35,190 nt of DNA. It comes from Planctomycetota bacterium (GTDB lineage Bacteria > Planctomycetota > UBA1135 > GCA-002686595). The notes beneath the pieces are model-generated. The model saw only the letters and a program-made list of their open reading frames with translations, was not told the DNA's origin and made no database searches. The stretch is taken from assembly GCA_012959525.1 (NCBI GenBank), contig DUDB01000032.1:80846-116035 (forward strand). The letters run 5' to 3'. Positions 1 through 7,851 of the stretch are shown one piece after another; within the stretch, counting starts at the first letter, position 1; every line of letters starts with the position of its first letter. A program made the position numbers and the translations under genes.

Positions 1-500
1 TCGTCCATATTTCCGGTCTCCGTGACCGTCGTCCCCATTCCCGTTCCGTCGTCCACCTCACCTTCTATCTTGGCGGCAATGCCAAGAGCGGAGAGTCCAA
101 ACCCGATGCCGAAGTGGGCCGTATCTCCAATCCCGAAGTTCTTGGTCCAGAGCAAGCTCGTCACTCCCATGTCCATGCTCATGGTGGCCGGTAGTGCCGC
201 CTCGAATTCGAATCCACCCAGATCAAGGGCAGCATCCAGAAGGCCACTGCCATCGAAGCTGCTCGACCCATGGGTGATGCTCCATTGAGAGCTGGGCCCG
301 ACAAAATCGATGCGACCACCGAAGCCCACCTCCGCATCGCCGACTCCGAGAGAGCCTAGATCTGTCGAGGCAGAAACACCCCCTCCCGAGGAGGCCACCG
401 AGCCGTCAAGGGAGCTGCTAGCCACGAAGGGCATCACGCTCACCGAGGGAGCTGAACAGGAAGCCGTCACTGCGGCGAGAGCCATGAGAATGCGTTTCAT
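1..500 (-). CDS. predicted lipoprotein, 5' part only (cut by window edge)
   Basis: An open frame runs from ATG at 500 to the left edge without a stop, so the C-terminus is missing (about 166 residues visible). A strong Shine-Dalgarno GGGAGGAG lies 4 bases before the ATG. The start MKRILMALAAVTASC is a lipoprotein signal with a probable lipobox T-A-S-C and Cys15 as the lipidated residue. The rest is rich in Gly, Ser and Asp with alternating hydrophobic residues (for example FGGRIDFVG and FGIGFGLSALGIAAKIEG), which looks like beta-barrel or beta-sheet envelope protein. I recognise no family. The plus-strand frames over it are Pro/Ser-rich shadows. Existence of the gene is fairly sure; function is unknown. 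Confidence 0.75.
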   Translation of the reverse strand, partial: MKRILMALAAVTASCSAPSVSVMPFVASSSLDGSVASSGGGVSASTDLGSLGVGDAEVGFGGRIDFVGPSSQWSITHGSSSFDGSGLLDAALDLGGFEFEAALPATMSMDMGVTSLLWTKNFGIGDTAHFGIGFGLSALGIAAKIEGEVDDGTGMGTTVTETGNMD

Positions 501-652
501 TGATCTCCTCCCTTGGAGAGTCACCGGGTTGCGTGCGCTCTTGAGGCGACACTTGTCCCATCTTGTACGCTCCCTATTGCGAGCAGGCTAGTCCAATCCT
601 CGGGCGCAACACTCAAGAGAACGAGGACGGCCGGGTTCAGGCCGATGACTGC

Positions 653-760
653 CTACATGCGCTCCCGATCCAAGGCCCGCCATTGAACAGCGAAGAACAG
701 CGCCTCGAGCATCCATGCTCCAATCATCATCACGGTCAGGTACGTCAGGAGAGTGCTCAT
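653..760 (-). CDS. possible 35-residue membrane protein
   Basis: A short minus-strand ORF from ATG at 760 to TAG at 653 encodes a peptide starting MSTLLTYLTVMMIGAWMLEA, then LFFAVQWRALDRERM. It has one hydrophobic segment of about 20 residues followed by a charged tail (R, D, R, E, R), the layout of a small single-pass membrane protein. There is no clear Shine-Dalgarno upstream, so translation is uncertain. It is on the same strand as, and about 150 bp upstream of, the lipoprotein gene. A longer overlapping frame (588-797) is Pro/Arg-rich and looks like a shadow. Only conservation would settle this. Confidence 0.25.
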   Translation of the reverse strand: MSTLLTYLTVMMIGAWMLEALFFAVQWRALDRERM

Positions 761-1154
761 TTGGGTCGCTTTGCGGGGGGGGTTGCCCTGGTGACATCTG
801 GCTTACAAGGCCCCCTCATCAATCCGGCCTCGAGTTTCAGGAGCCACCAGGGCTTTGCTTCGTTCCCCCTTATTGTGGGTCGGAGCGGCGTCCATACAAC
901 TTGGGCCATTCGACCCCGGGCTTGGAATTTCCAACCTAGTGGGTGGTCAACCGGCGTTCTGGTGGTCCCAAAAGAAGGGGGTCATCTCCGGACCGGGTGC
1001 GGCCTAGGCCTGCCCCGAAGGGGAAGGTGGCATGCTACGCGGCTCCGACTAGCGGTTCGTCGCCCCTGTGATAGTCTTCTTCAAATGGATGTCGCATTTG
1101 CGATTCCCAGGTAGATCATTCTCCCCCCCAGCCGTGCCGCCCGGCACCCCTTCG
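761..1154. other. intergenic region without a supported gene
   Basis: About 390 bp between the possible small ORF and the HAF-repeat gene. Frames open across it give Pro/Arg/Gly-rich translations without domain character. It contains small GC palindromes (GGCCTAGGCC at 1001-1010; CCCC-GAA-GGGG at 1013-1023). It probably holds the promoter of the gene at 1155, but I could not pick a convincing box pair. Confidence 0.5.
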
Positions 1155-2603
1155 ATGAAGAACGCCATCCGCATTGTTTTCGCCTTAGCCCTCACATGCA
1201 CCAGCGCAACAGCGTTCCAGACGACGTTCAACCCTCTTGGCGGTGGCCAAGCGTGGGGTATGGGCTCCGATGCTTCAGCGGTAGCGGGATCAGACAGCCA
1301 GGGCGCGTTCCTTTGGACCATGGCCGGCGGCTATCAGGCACTCGGAGCCACGGGTGGTGTGGGCGTATCCGATGACGGTACGACCCTGCTCGGAGACATG
1401 ATTTCTGGGGGGCAGAGCGTGGCCGGAATTTGGAAGAACGGCGGCTGGACTTCACTTGGGGGGATCGGCGGCAGCTCGGGGAGTAGCACAAGTACAGCCT
1501 ATGGCCTCTCCGGTAGCGGCAACGCTGCAGTCGGCCTCGCCTGGGTCAACGCCGGCAAGGCAGCAGCGTTCTACTGGACGCCTGTCGGGGGAATGGCGGC
1601 CTTGCCCCAGCTGGGCCCGAATAGCTCGCGTGCCAGCGGGATTTCGCGCGATGGTGACTTCGTCGGCGGTTTTGACGAGGCGTCCAACGGAACGCGACGC
1701 GCCGCAGTTTGGGACGTGACGAGCTACCCCGCCGTCACCGAGCAACTGATTCTCGTCTCGGCAAGCAACCCGTCGGGTGCGGGCGAGGTGTATGGGATGA
1801 GCGCCGGCGCCCAGTACGTGGTGGGTTCGGAGAACAAGGCCGGCTTTGTGTGGGATGCAGTCGGCGGAACCACCAACTTCGGGCCGCTTTCCGGTTCGGG
1901 AGGAGGATTCGATTCAGGCTGGGCCAGTGGAGTGAGCGACGACGGACAGGTCGTGGTCGGCGGCTTCCGCTTTTTCCCCTTCCCCCTTGTTGCGACCATC
2001 TGGACTCCGACCGGTGGTCTGCAGGATCTCAAGGTCTACCTACAGGCTGCGGGTGCCACGAACGTGGCGGGTTACGAACTGCACAATGCGACCTCAATCT
2101 CTCCCGATGGTTCGCTGATCCTGGGCTACGGCCGTGATCTCTCCAACAACCAGTCCATATGGTGGCAGGCCACCATCGGCGGCGGCAGCGGTACTTGCGG
2201 CACCGTGTTCTGTGATACCGACGCCAACAACGTTGGCGACGTGACCCTGAGCACTTGCGACTGCTCGGGCGGTTCGATCACCCTCGACCTGAGCACGAGC
2301 TTCACGGGCCAGTTCACCTATCCTCTCGTGGGATTGGGTACGACGGCCGTGAGCCCCACGGGTGTGTCTGAACTGTGCCTCGCTGGTTCGACGATTGGCC
2401 GTTACACCAAGGATGCCGGAGCAATCAGTGCCTCGGGGACCTTCAGCATCGACCTGTTGAATGCGGCCTCCGCCCCCGGCGGCGGCGTGCCCACCATCGG
2501 CGGGTCGCTGTGCAACGGCAACACCTGGCGCTTTCAGTATTGGCACCGTGCCGGCATGAACCCTTCGCGCTTCTCGAAGGGGATCGCTGGCATGATCAAC
2601 TGA
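1155..2603 (+). CDS. secreted HAF-repeat protein with lineage-type C-terminal domain
   Basis: 482 residues. The start ATG 1155 is chosen because it opens a good signal peptide (MKNAIRIVFALALTCTSATA, then FQTTF); the longer frame from 1068 puts non-signal sequence in front. Residues about 25-340 are repeated HAF-type units, each with a W-x-x-x-G-G core and a following G-V-S-x-D-G turn (FLWTMAGGYQALG, FYWTPVGGMAALPQLG, FVWDAVGGTTNFGPL, TIWTPTGGLQDL), expected to build a beta-propeller-like exported domain. Residues about 345-482 form a Cys-containing module with ELCLAGSTIGRYTK and NTWRFQYWHR, a divergent relative of the C-terminal module in the lectin gene at 3751 and the LamG gene at 19943. 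The role is probably cell surface or extracellular; ligand unknown. Repeat assignment is by eye. Confidence 0.8.
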   Translation: MKNAIRIVFALALTCTSATAFQTTFNPLGGGQAWGMGSDASAVAGSDSQGAFLWTMAGGYQALGATGGVGVSDDGTTLLGDMISGGQSVAGIWKNGGWTSLGGIGGSSGSSTSTAYGLSGSGNAAVGLAWVNAGKAAAFYWTPVGGMAALPQLGPNSSRASGISRDGDFVGGFDEASNGTRRAAVWDVTSYPAVTEQLILVSASNPSGAGEVYGMSAGAQYVVGSENKAGFVWDAVGGTTNFGPLSGSGGGFDSGWASGVSDDGQVVVGGFRFFPFPLVATIWTPTGGLQDLKVYLQAAGATNVAGYELHNATSISPDGSLILGYGRDLSNNQSIWWQATIGGGSGTCGTVFCDTDANNVGDVTLSTCDCSGGSITLDLSTSFTGQFTYPLVGLGTTAVSPTGVSELCLAGSTIGRYTKDAGAISASGTFSIDLLNAASAPGGGVPTIGGSLCNGNTWRFQYWHRAGMNPSRFSKGIAGMIN

Positions 2604-2631
2604 GATTCAGGCTTCCTCGCCAGGAAATCTC
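2602..2631 (+). terminator. hairpin at the 3' end of the HAF-repeat gene
   Basis: Directly at the stop codon, GAGAT (2602-2606) pairs with ATCTC (2627-2631), and inside it TTCCT (2613-2617) pairs with AGGAA (2622-2626) around a CGCC loop. There is no T-run after it, so it is not a classical intrinsic terminator; it may be a 3'-end stabiliser or part of a factor-dependent terminator. Confidence 0.35.
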
Positions 2632-2702
2632 TGCACAACGAGCGCGAGTAGTCTAACGATCGGGGCATGGGTTGTCGCGATCCCGAAGGGTAGAGTGTGA
2701 TC

Positions 2703-3053
2703 ATGGCCAAGCGCATTGACTTCTACTATCACCGCGGGAGCTGAACGAGTTGCAAACGCGCCGACGCCGCTCTCGAGGGCGCCGGTATAACCACCCGTGG
2801 GGTGGTTGATGCTCGAAAGGAACGATTTGGCTCGGGTGAGCTGGAACCAATCTTCAAAGGAGTGCGACGTGTCTTGGCTTGCAAGGGCAAGAAGGTGCAG
2901 GAGTTCGACATGCGCTCCGTCAAAGCCAGCGACGAGGCCTTCGAGGCATCGGTCTTGGGCCCATCTGGAAATCTACGCGCCCCGACAGTGAGAACCGGAA
3001 GCACGGTCGTGGTGGGCTTTCATGCAGAAGCCTATGCGGACCTGTTCGGCTGA
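2703..3053 (+). CDS. ArsC-family (thioredoxin-fold) selenoprotein, UGA = Sec14
   Basis: Reading from ATG 2703 to TGA 3051-3053 gives 116 residues with one in-frame TGA at 2742-2744. The N-terminus MAKRIDFYYHRGS-U-TSCKRADAAL places the TGA as the first residue of a U-x-x-C motif (Cys17 follows), exactly where CxxC occurs in ArsC/Spx-like thioredoxin-fold proteins. The rest matches the ArsC-like fold: a beta strand GITTRGVVDARK, then CKGKKVQEFDM, then GPSGNLRAPTVRTGSTVVVG with the LRAP segment typical of ArsC-type proteins. As I recall, Planctomycetota carry such a family named ArsC family (seleno)protein. A hairpin lies 16 nt after the UGA. The substrate is unknown; a redox or thiol role is inferred. 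Ordinary gene callers would miss it or start at GTG 2802. An in-frame GTG at 2697 is an alternative start. It converges on the DUF309 gene, 26 bp away. Confidence 0.85.
2761..2785 (+). promoter_or_regulatory. candidate bacterial SECIS hairpin
   Basis: Beginning 16 nt after the UGA of the ArsC-like gene, CCG-A-CGCC (2761-2768) pairs with GGCG-C-CGG (2778-2785), with one A/C mismatch. Above it a bulged G2769 and pairs C2770-G2777 and T2771-A2776 close a CTCG loop. Position inside the coding region just after UGA and the bulged upper stem fit a bacterial SECIS, though the usual bulged U is G here. Pairing is by eye; no folding energy was computed. Confidence 0.5.
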
Positions 3054-3079
3054 TTGCTCCCGGCGCTTACCGTCGGCCC

Positions 3080-3589
3080 CTAGTCCTCAAGGGTGATCAT
3101 CGGGCGGGTTTCAGCGTGTGTCGGTGATCCGGCGACAAACTCCCGAAACTCCCCTACGAACGAGGGAATGTCCAAGCCCATGTAGTGAGGCGTTACAGCC
3201 AACGCCGTCGACTCGATGCGCTCCGTGCCCTGAGCGCCGAGCTTCTCCACGCCAGCTGGTTGTCCCATGCGGGTCTTGAGCGCGGCAGCTGTGCATTGGA
3301 TTAGGCCCTGGATGAACTGCGCCTGGGGCGGATCGTGCTTGGACACGTGCCAGAGCGACTCCCAGGCCTCATGGGCTTCCCACAGGTAGCCCGCGTTGTA
3401 GAGGTCCACCCCGAACAGATACGGTGCGCAGGATCTCCAGTTGTCGGGAGGGCAAGTCACTACCGCATCTTCCGCCTCGGCCTGATAGGAATGGCCCTCG
3501 GGATCACGGGTCGGATGGGGCGCGGCCCCAGGCAGGTAGGCGTAGGCCGGGAACGGCACATTGGGCAGGTGTCGGGGAGGGGCACTCAC
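3080..3589 (-). CDS. DUF309 family protein
   Basis: 169 residues. The family signature is seen at about residues 60-85: FGVDLYNAGYLWEAHEAWES, then LWH, matching the DUF309 pattern of F-N-x-G-x-x-x-E-A-H-E-x-W-E-x-x-W. A second family segment, AQFIQGLIQCTAAALKTRMG, follows. These are small helical proteins of unknown biochemical function. The start is GTG at 3589 (no Met occurs between it and the conserved core); no clear Shine-Dalgarno is seen. The first 50 residues are Pro-rich and may be a family-atypical extension. It is convergent with the selenoprotein gene and has no operon partner. Confidence 0.8.
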   Translation of the reverse strand: MSAPPRHLPNVPFPAYAYLPGAAPHPTRDPEGHSYQAEAEDAVVTCPPDNWRSCAPYLFGVDLYNAGYLWEAHEAWESLWHVSKHDPPQAQFIQGLIQCTAAALKTRMGQPAGVEKLGAQGTERIESTALAVTPHYMGLDIPSFVGEFREFVAGSPTHAETRPMITLED

Positions 3590-3604
3590 GGGAGGATGCT
3601 ACCG

Positions 3605-3682
3605 AACCTGGCCCCTCTCACCACACTGCGCTGCGCGGAGCATTTTCAAAGTGGGCCAGGGGTCAGACTGTTGCGCCAGGTT
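3605..3682. repeat. nested inverted repeats in intergenic DNA
   Basis: Between the DUF309 and lectin genes, AACCTGGC (3605-3612) can pair with GCCAGGTT (3675-3682), while the overlapping CCTGGCCC (3607-3614) can pair with GGGCCAGG (3653-3660), and CTGGCCCCT (3608-3616) is an 8/9 match to the complement of AGGGGTCAG. The GGGGTCAG core resembles REP-like palindromes, but I see only one copy in the window. It may also be structured 5' leader of the lectin gene. Confidence 0.4.
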
Positions 3683-3750
3683 GCAGCAGATGGGGCAGTG
3701 TTTAGAAGAGTGGGTAGATGAGTCGGGGCGGGGTACACTCATGAACCACC

Positions 3751-4938
3751 ATGGTCTTCTTACGAGTTGCAACCGTCGCGCATGCCCTCCTGTTGCTTGC
3801 GGCTACGGGATCGGGTCAGGATTTTTCCTACCCCGACTTCTCGAACATGGCAGGGCTCACGGTCAATGCCAATGCGGGCCAAGCGGGTCCCGTACTGCGC
3901 CTGACTCCATCTGCAAACAACCAGAAGGGATCATGTTTCTACGACGTGCCCACTCAGGTCTCGGCGGGATTCACCTGCACCTTTACTTTTCAGATTGACC
4001 TGCCCACAGGGGGGGGAGCTGACGGCATGGCGTTTGTGATTCACAACGCTGCCCTGGGTCTGAATGCGATAGGAGATTCGGGCTCGGGACTTGGCTACGC
4101 GCTCAACAGCAACCTGGCCATCGAGAATAGCCTCGTCGTAGAATTCGACACTTGGAATTCGGGCCTCGGAGATCCAGGGGACAACCACGTGAGCATTCAC
4201 ACCCGAGGTATCTCTCCCAACCAGTATTCCGAGGACTTCTCCATCGGTAATGCACCCGTGGCAGCGACCATGAGTGATGGCAACGTGCACACCGCCATCG
4301 TTGCTTACGATGGGTTCATCATCGAGGTGTTCGTAGACAATCTGGTCACGCCCCTGATCTCCGTGCCGTGGGATTTCACGACGGGAGGGACATACTTGAC
4401 GGGCAAGGCCGTTGGCGGGTTGCAACTGATGAACGGGGGCACGGCCTATGTGGGTTTCAGCGCCGCAACTGGAGGCGCAGCGGAGACCCACGACGTCTTG
4501 TCTTGGGACTGGTCGGGAGGCGATGGGCCTGTGGGGACAAGCTACTGCTCGCCAGCCAACCTCAACTCGTCAGGCCTATCCGCGATGATCAGTGGCTGGG
4601 GCCGCACAGTGGTGGTGGCCAACTCTCTTTCCCTTACTGCCAGCGCCATGCCCATCAATGAGTTTGGCTATTTCCTCTGCAGTCAGACCCAGTGGTTCAA
4701 GCCCGGCGCAGGAGGCAGCAATGGAAACCTATGCCTCGGCGGCAAGATTGGGCGTTTCAGCAAGCAACTGCAGAGCAGTGGAAGCGCTGGGACCTTTACC
4801 ATCAACGTGGATCTGAATGCCCTGCCCGTATGGCGCAACCAGTCCGTGTTGCCGGGCGAAACTTGGTATTTTCAGGCCTGGTTCGCGGATGGGACGAGCT
4901 CCAACTTCACGGACGGGCTGTCCGTGCTGTTCCAGTAG
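3751..4938 (+). CDS. secreted L-type (legume-like) lectin-domain protein
   Basis: 395 residues. Signal peptide at residues 1-22 (MVFLRVATVAHALLLLAATG). Residues about 25-250 form an L-type lectin-like jelly roll: FTFQIDLPTGGGADGMAFVI (the ADGMAF/FVI strand is a hallmark), GLGYALNSNLAIENSLVVEF, then DTWNSG and DNHVSIH, the metal and sugar binding region of bacterial legume-lectin-like domains. Residues about 258-395 are the C-terminal module shared with the LamG protein at 19943: GTSYCSPANLNSSGL, SLTASAMP, FGYFLCSQTQ, GNLCLGGKIGRF, GETWYFQAWF, SNFTDGLSVLFQ. It probably binds glycans outside the cell or at the surface; the module may serve export or anchoring (inference). The next gene starts 68 bp downstream on the same strand. 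Confidence 0.85.
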   Translation: MVFLRVATVAHALLLLAATGSGQDFSYPDFSNMAGLTVNANAGQAGPVLRLTPSANNQKGSCFYDVPTQVSAGFTCTFTFQIDLPTGGGADGMAFVIHNAALGLNAIGDSGSGLGYALNSNLAIENSLVVEFDTWNSGLGDPGDNHVSIHTRGISPNQYSEDFSIGNAPVAATMSDGNVHTAIVAYDGFIIEVFVDNLVTPLISVPWDFTTGGTYLTGKAVGGLQLMNGGTAYVGFSAATGGAAETHDVLSWDWSGGDGPVGTSYCSPANLNSSGLSAMISGWGRTVVVANSLSLTASAMPINEFGYFLCSQTQWFKPGAGGSNGNLCLGGKIGRFSKQLQSSGSAGTFTINVDLNALPVWRNQSVLPGETWYFQAWFADGTSSNFTDGLSVLFQ

Positions 4939-5006
4939 CCCCGCCAAAGCGACGGCACGCAGATCCAGGCTCGTCCCTCAGTGGGAACCGTTGCTATTCT
5001 CCTCCG

Positions 5007-5837
5007 ATGAACATCGCCCTGATTCAGCAACCGGCTGGGCCTGACATTGCGGAGAATCTGAGCAGAGGCTTGCAGGCCGCTCGGCAGGCGGCGCAAAGTG
5101 GCGCCCAGGTCATCTGCTTTGCTGAGCTGGCCTTCGAGCCTTTCTACCCTCAGGTTCCGGCAATGCAGCAGGAGAAGGTCTCGGACGTCCGTGACTTGGC
5201 CGAGACGATCCCAGGTCCTATGACGGAGGCGTTTCAGACCTTGGCGGCCGAATGTGGCGTTGTCGTGATCCTGAATCTGTATGAGCGTGATGGGGATTAC
5301 GCCTATGACACATCGCCTGTGATCGATGCGGATGGGCAATTGCTAGGCCGCACACGCATGGTGCACATCACCGAGTATGAGCACTTCCACGAGCAGGGTT
5401 ACTACGACCCCGGGGATCAGGGCGCGCCCGTCTACGACACCCGATTCGGGAAACTAGGGGTGGCGATCTGTTACGACCGCCATTTTCCCGAGTACCTGCG
5501 AGCCCTGACCCTTGGGGGGGCCGACGTGATCTTCGTACCGCAGGCGGGAGCCGTGGGTGAGTGGCCCGACGGTCTCTATGAAGCCGAGATGAAGGTGGCT
5601 GCGTTCCAAAACGGCGTGTTCACGGCGCTCTGCAATCGGGTGGGTAAAGAGGAAAAGCTGACGTTTGCAGGGGAGAGTTTTGTGTGCGATCCCGGTGGGC
5701 GTGTGGTCGCCCGTGCCCAAGCGGGATGCGCTGACGTTCTGCATGCCGAGTTGGACTTGACCCAGGTCGTGACCTCTCACGGCCGAAAGCTGTTCATCAG
5801 GGATCGGCGCCCGGAGCTGTATGGCGCCTGGCTCTAG
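5007..5837 (+). CDS. carbon-nitrogen hydrolase (nitrilase superfamily), catalytic Lys replaced
   Basis: 276 residues from ATG 5007; the longer frame from 4692 overlaps the lectin gene and is rejected. The fold is clear: MNIALIQQPAGPD at the start, Glu40 in VICFAELAFEPFYPQ, Cys155 in GKLGVAICYDRHFPE, and GGADVIFVPQAG. Relatives such as N-carbamoylputrescine amidase or beta-ureidopropionase hydrolyse C-N bonds with a Glu-Lys-Cys triad. Here the usual R-K-x-H-I segment reads TRMVHI, so the Lys position is Met118. HFHEQGYYDPGD, with the second Glu, is kept. The enzyme may belong to a subfamily with altered chemistry. No signal peptide, so cytoplasmic; substrate not known. Confidence 0.85.
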   Translation: MNIALIQQPAGPDIAENLSRGLQAARQAAQSGAQVICFAELAFEPFYPQVPAMQQEKVSDVRDLAETIPGPMTEAFQTLAAECGVVVILNLYERDGDYAYDTSPVIDADGQLLGRTRMVHITEYEHFHEQGYYDPGDQGAPVYDTRFGKLGVAICYDRHFPEYLRALTLGGADVIFVPQAGAVGEWPDGLYEAEMKVAAFQNGVFTALCNRVGKEEKLTFAGESFVCDPGGRVVARAQAGCADVLHAELDLTQVVTSHGRKLFIRDRRPELYGAWL

Positions 5838-5887
5838 ACCCAGAGGCTCTGCGGCACATGCGCGACGGTTGCCCGATCGGCACCCGG

Positions 5888-5920
5888 AAAGGGGCATTCC
5901 TTTCTCCCGGGCAAGAAAGG
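5888..5920 (+). other. two mutually exclusive hairpins
   Basis: AAAGG (5888-5892) can pair with CCTTT (5899-5903), or CCTTTCT (5899-5905) can pair with AGAAAGG (5914-5920), a 7-bp stem with an 8-nt loop. Both structures use the same central arm, as in attenuators. A G-run follows rather than a T-run. It lies in the 236-bp gap between the nitrilase-like gene and the protease gene; a regulatory role is a guess. Confidence 0.3.
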
Positions 5921-6073
5921 GGGGGGGCACGATCCCGAGGAGGCGAAAGGCACCACGCACGCTTCGTAAGGGGCCCGTTATCTGGCGAATTGAACCGGGG
6001 CGTCTCGTAACCTACGGGTCAGAGCGCTGGGAACCTCCAGCGCCCCCTCCCCTCACTTCAATCTGAAACCGGC

Positions 6074-7786
6074 ATGCGTCTCGCTCACGATTTAGGTCTC
6101 TCCTTCTCAATTTGCGCCCTGACTTCCGTTCTATTCGCAGCGGCCTCCCCGGCCTTGCCCCAATCTGCGGACGGCGATCGGACAGTACTGCTGATACACG
6201 TCGATTTTCCCGACGCAAGGGGCCCCAGCTTCTCGGACCACGAGTTTTCCCGCGCTACCCACAGCCTCAACCGTTATTGGACATCCAATTCCAAGGGGCT
6301 TGTAGGTATCGACGCCACGGTCACCAGTCTCCTGCGCATGCCGCGCCCTCTGAGCTACTACAACCCCAGCGGCACGGCCAAGGGTGGCCTGCGGGGAGAA
6401 TTGATGGCCGATGCTTTGGACTTGGCAGAGACTGCGGGCTACGAGGTCTCCTCTTACGACATTCACTGGCTGACTCCAGGTCAGGGCACAAACGGCGTGG
6501 CCGGGAAGGTCTGGGGCAATAATCCCAACTCACCCGGGATCATCATCCATGAGCTTGGGCACTCATTGAACCTGCCCCATGCCAACAGTTGGCGGGCGAC
6601 CGACGGCACGACCATCGGACCCGGATACAGCAAGGAATACGGCAACCGGTTTGACCCGATGGGCGGAGGTAAGGGCCGTTTCGAACGTCAGTTCAATACG
6701 GCGACCAAACATTGGCTCGGTTGGCTTGCTGAGGACGACATCACAACGGTGACCCAGGACGGCATCTATCGTATCCAGGCTCACGACCGCCCGTTGAATG
6801 GAATGTCCGCAGCTCTGCGCATCCCGCGTAATGGACAGCAGAACTACTGGGTCGAGTTCCGGGACCGCTTGGGCGACCGTTGGTCCTCCAGTGGCGCCCT
6901 TGTCATGTGGGAGAACATCAGCTTCCAGTATCTGAACCCCAATCAAACGAATTCGCACACCGACCTCCTGGATATGCACCCCGCCACCGCCGACATCAGG
7001 GATGCACCGCTCTTGCCGGGTGACGGCTGGTTCGATGACCCCCAAGCGGGCATTCGCATCAGGGTCTTGGGCAAGGCCCAAACAACCCCCATGTCCTTGG
7101 ATGTGGAGGTGCAGTTTACGCTTCCCGCCGGGACGGTGGATTCACCACCCAGCGTGTCCTTCGTGCAACCCTTCAACAACTCATCTTCCATTGGCGGCAC
7201 GACAGTCTTCGAGGTCATGGCCTACGACTCCGACATAGGTACCACCGATGGAGACGGCATCGACAACGTCGTATTCGAGATCTATGGCGATGGCAGCGAG
7301 GTTCCGATCGCGGTGTTGCCGCCGATCACGAAGCCTCCCTATCGACACGTATTCGACACATCGACCCTCAACGACACCGGCTACACGGTCTTGTGCCGGG
7401 CCACCAGTACCGCCACTGCGGGCGGGAATTTCTCAACGGACCTGACCTACATCCGCGTGCGCTGCAACGGAGCCAATCGTCCACCCGCCATCGCGCACAA
7501 ATTGGCTCTCGCCAGCCCGATCACCAAGGCGAGTCAATTCCGTGCGAAGATAGTGGTCAGCGACCCCAATGGTCTTGAGGACATTGGCCGTGTGCAGGGC
7601 TGGATTGCCACTCCAAGCAAGGCGGTCGTTGGCAAGTTCACGATGAAGCACGAGGGTGCCGGTGTTTACACCTTGGCGCGGCCGAACATGAACTTCTCCA
7701 TCCTGGGAACCTATACGTTCATCGCAAGGGTCAGCGATCGCGGACAGTTGACACAGACGGATTTGGGGAAATTTGTGGTCAAGTAG
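6074..7786 (+). CDS. secreted metzincin-like metalloprotease with Ig-like C-terminal domains
   Basis: 570 residues with a signal peptide (about residues 1-32, ending near ASPALPQ). The zinc site HELGHSLNLPH begins at His159: ligands His159, His163 and His169, with Glu160 as general base. A probable Met-turn, DPMGGG, is at Met196. This matches the HExxHxxGxxH metzincin pattern of gametolysin (M11)-like bacterial proteases, except that Asn replaces the usual Gly. Residues about 340-460 and 460-570 look like two beta-sandwich domains (SPPSVSFVQPFNNSS; DNVVFEIYGDGSEVP; RPPAIAHKLALAS; FRAKIVVSDPNGLEDIG). The likely role is extracellular proteolysis or matrix modification. The gene stands alone, 65 bp before the next gene on the same strand. 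Confidence 0.8.
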   Translation: MRLAHDLGLSFSICALTSVLFAAASPALPQSADGDRTVLLIHVDFPDARGPSFSDHEFSRATHSLNRYWTSNSKGLVGIDATVTSLLRMPRPLSYYNPSGTAKGGLRGELMADALDLAETAGYEVSSYDIHWLTPGQGTNGVAGKVWGNNPNSPGIIIHELGHSLNLPHANSWRATDGTTIGPGYSKEYGNRFDPMGGGKGRFERQFNTATKHWLGWLAEDDITTVTQDGIYRIQAHDRPLNGMSAALRIPRNGQQNYWVEFRDRLGDRWSSSGALVMWENISFQYLNPNQTNSHTDLLDMHPATADIRDAPLLPGDGWFDDPQAGIRIRVLGKAQTTPMSLDVEVQFTLPAGTVDSPPSVSFVQPFNNSSSIGGTTVFEVMAYDSDIGTTDGDGIDNVVFEIYGDGSEVPIAVLPPITKPPYRHVFDTSTLNDTGYTVLCRATSTATAGGNFSTDLTYIRVRCNGANRPPAIAHKLALASPITKASQFRAKIVVSDPNGLEDIGRVQGWIATPSKAVVGKFTMKHEGAGVYTLARPNMNFSILGTYTFIARVSDRGQLTQTDLGKFVVK

Positions 7787-7851
7787 TAGACTGCGACCTA
7801 GAGGCTACGCCCCTCACGCATGAGTCAACCCAACCGCGGAAAGGGATAAGA

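Noticed and set aside
563..1114. 183-codon plus-strand ORF
   Set aside because: No signal, domain or ribosome site; composition typical of random high-GC frames.
2602..2631. Intrinsic terminator call for the hairpin after the HAF-repeat gene
   Set aside because: Hairpin is real but no T-run follows, so a classical terminator was not claimed with confidence.
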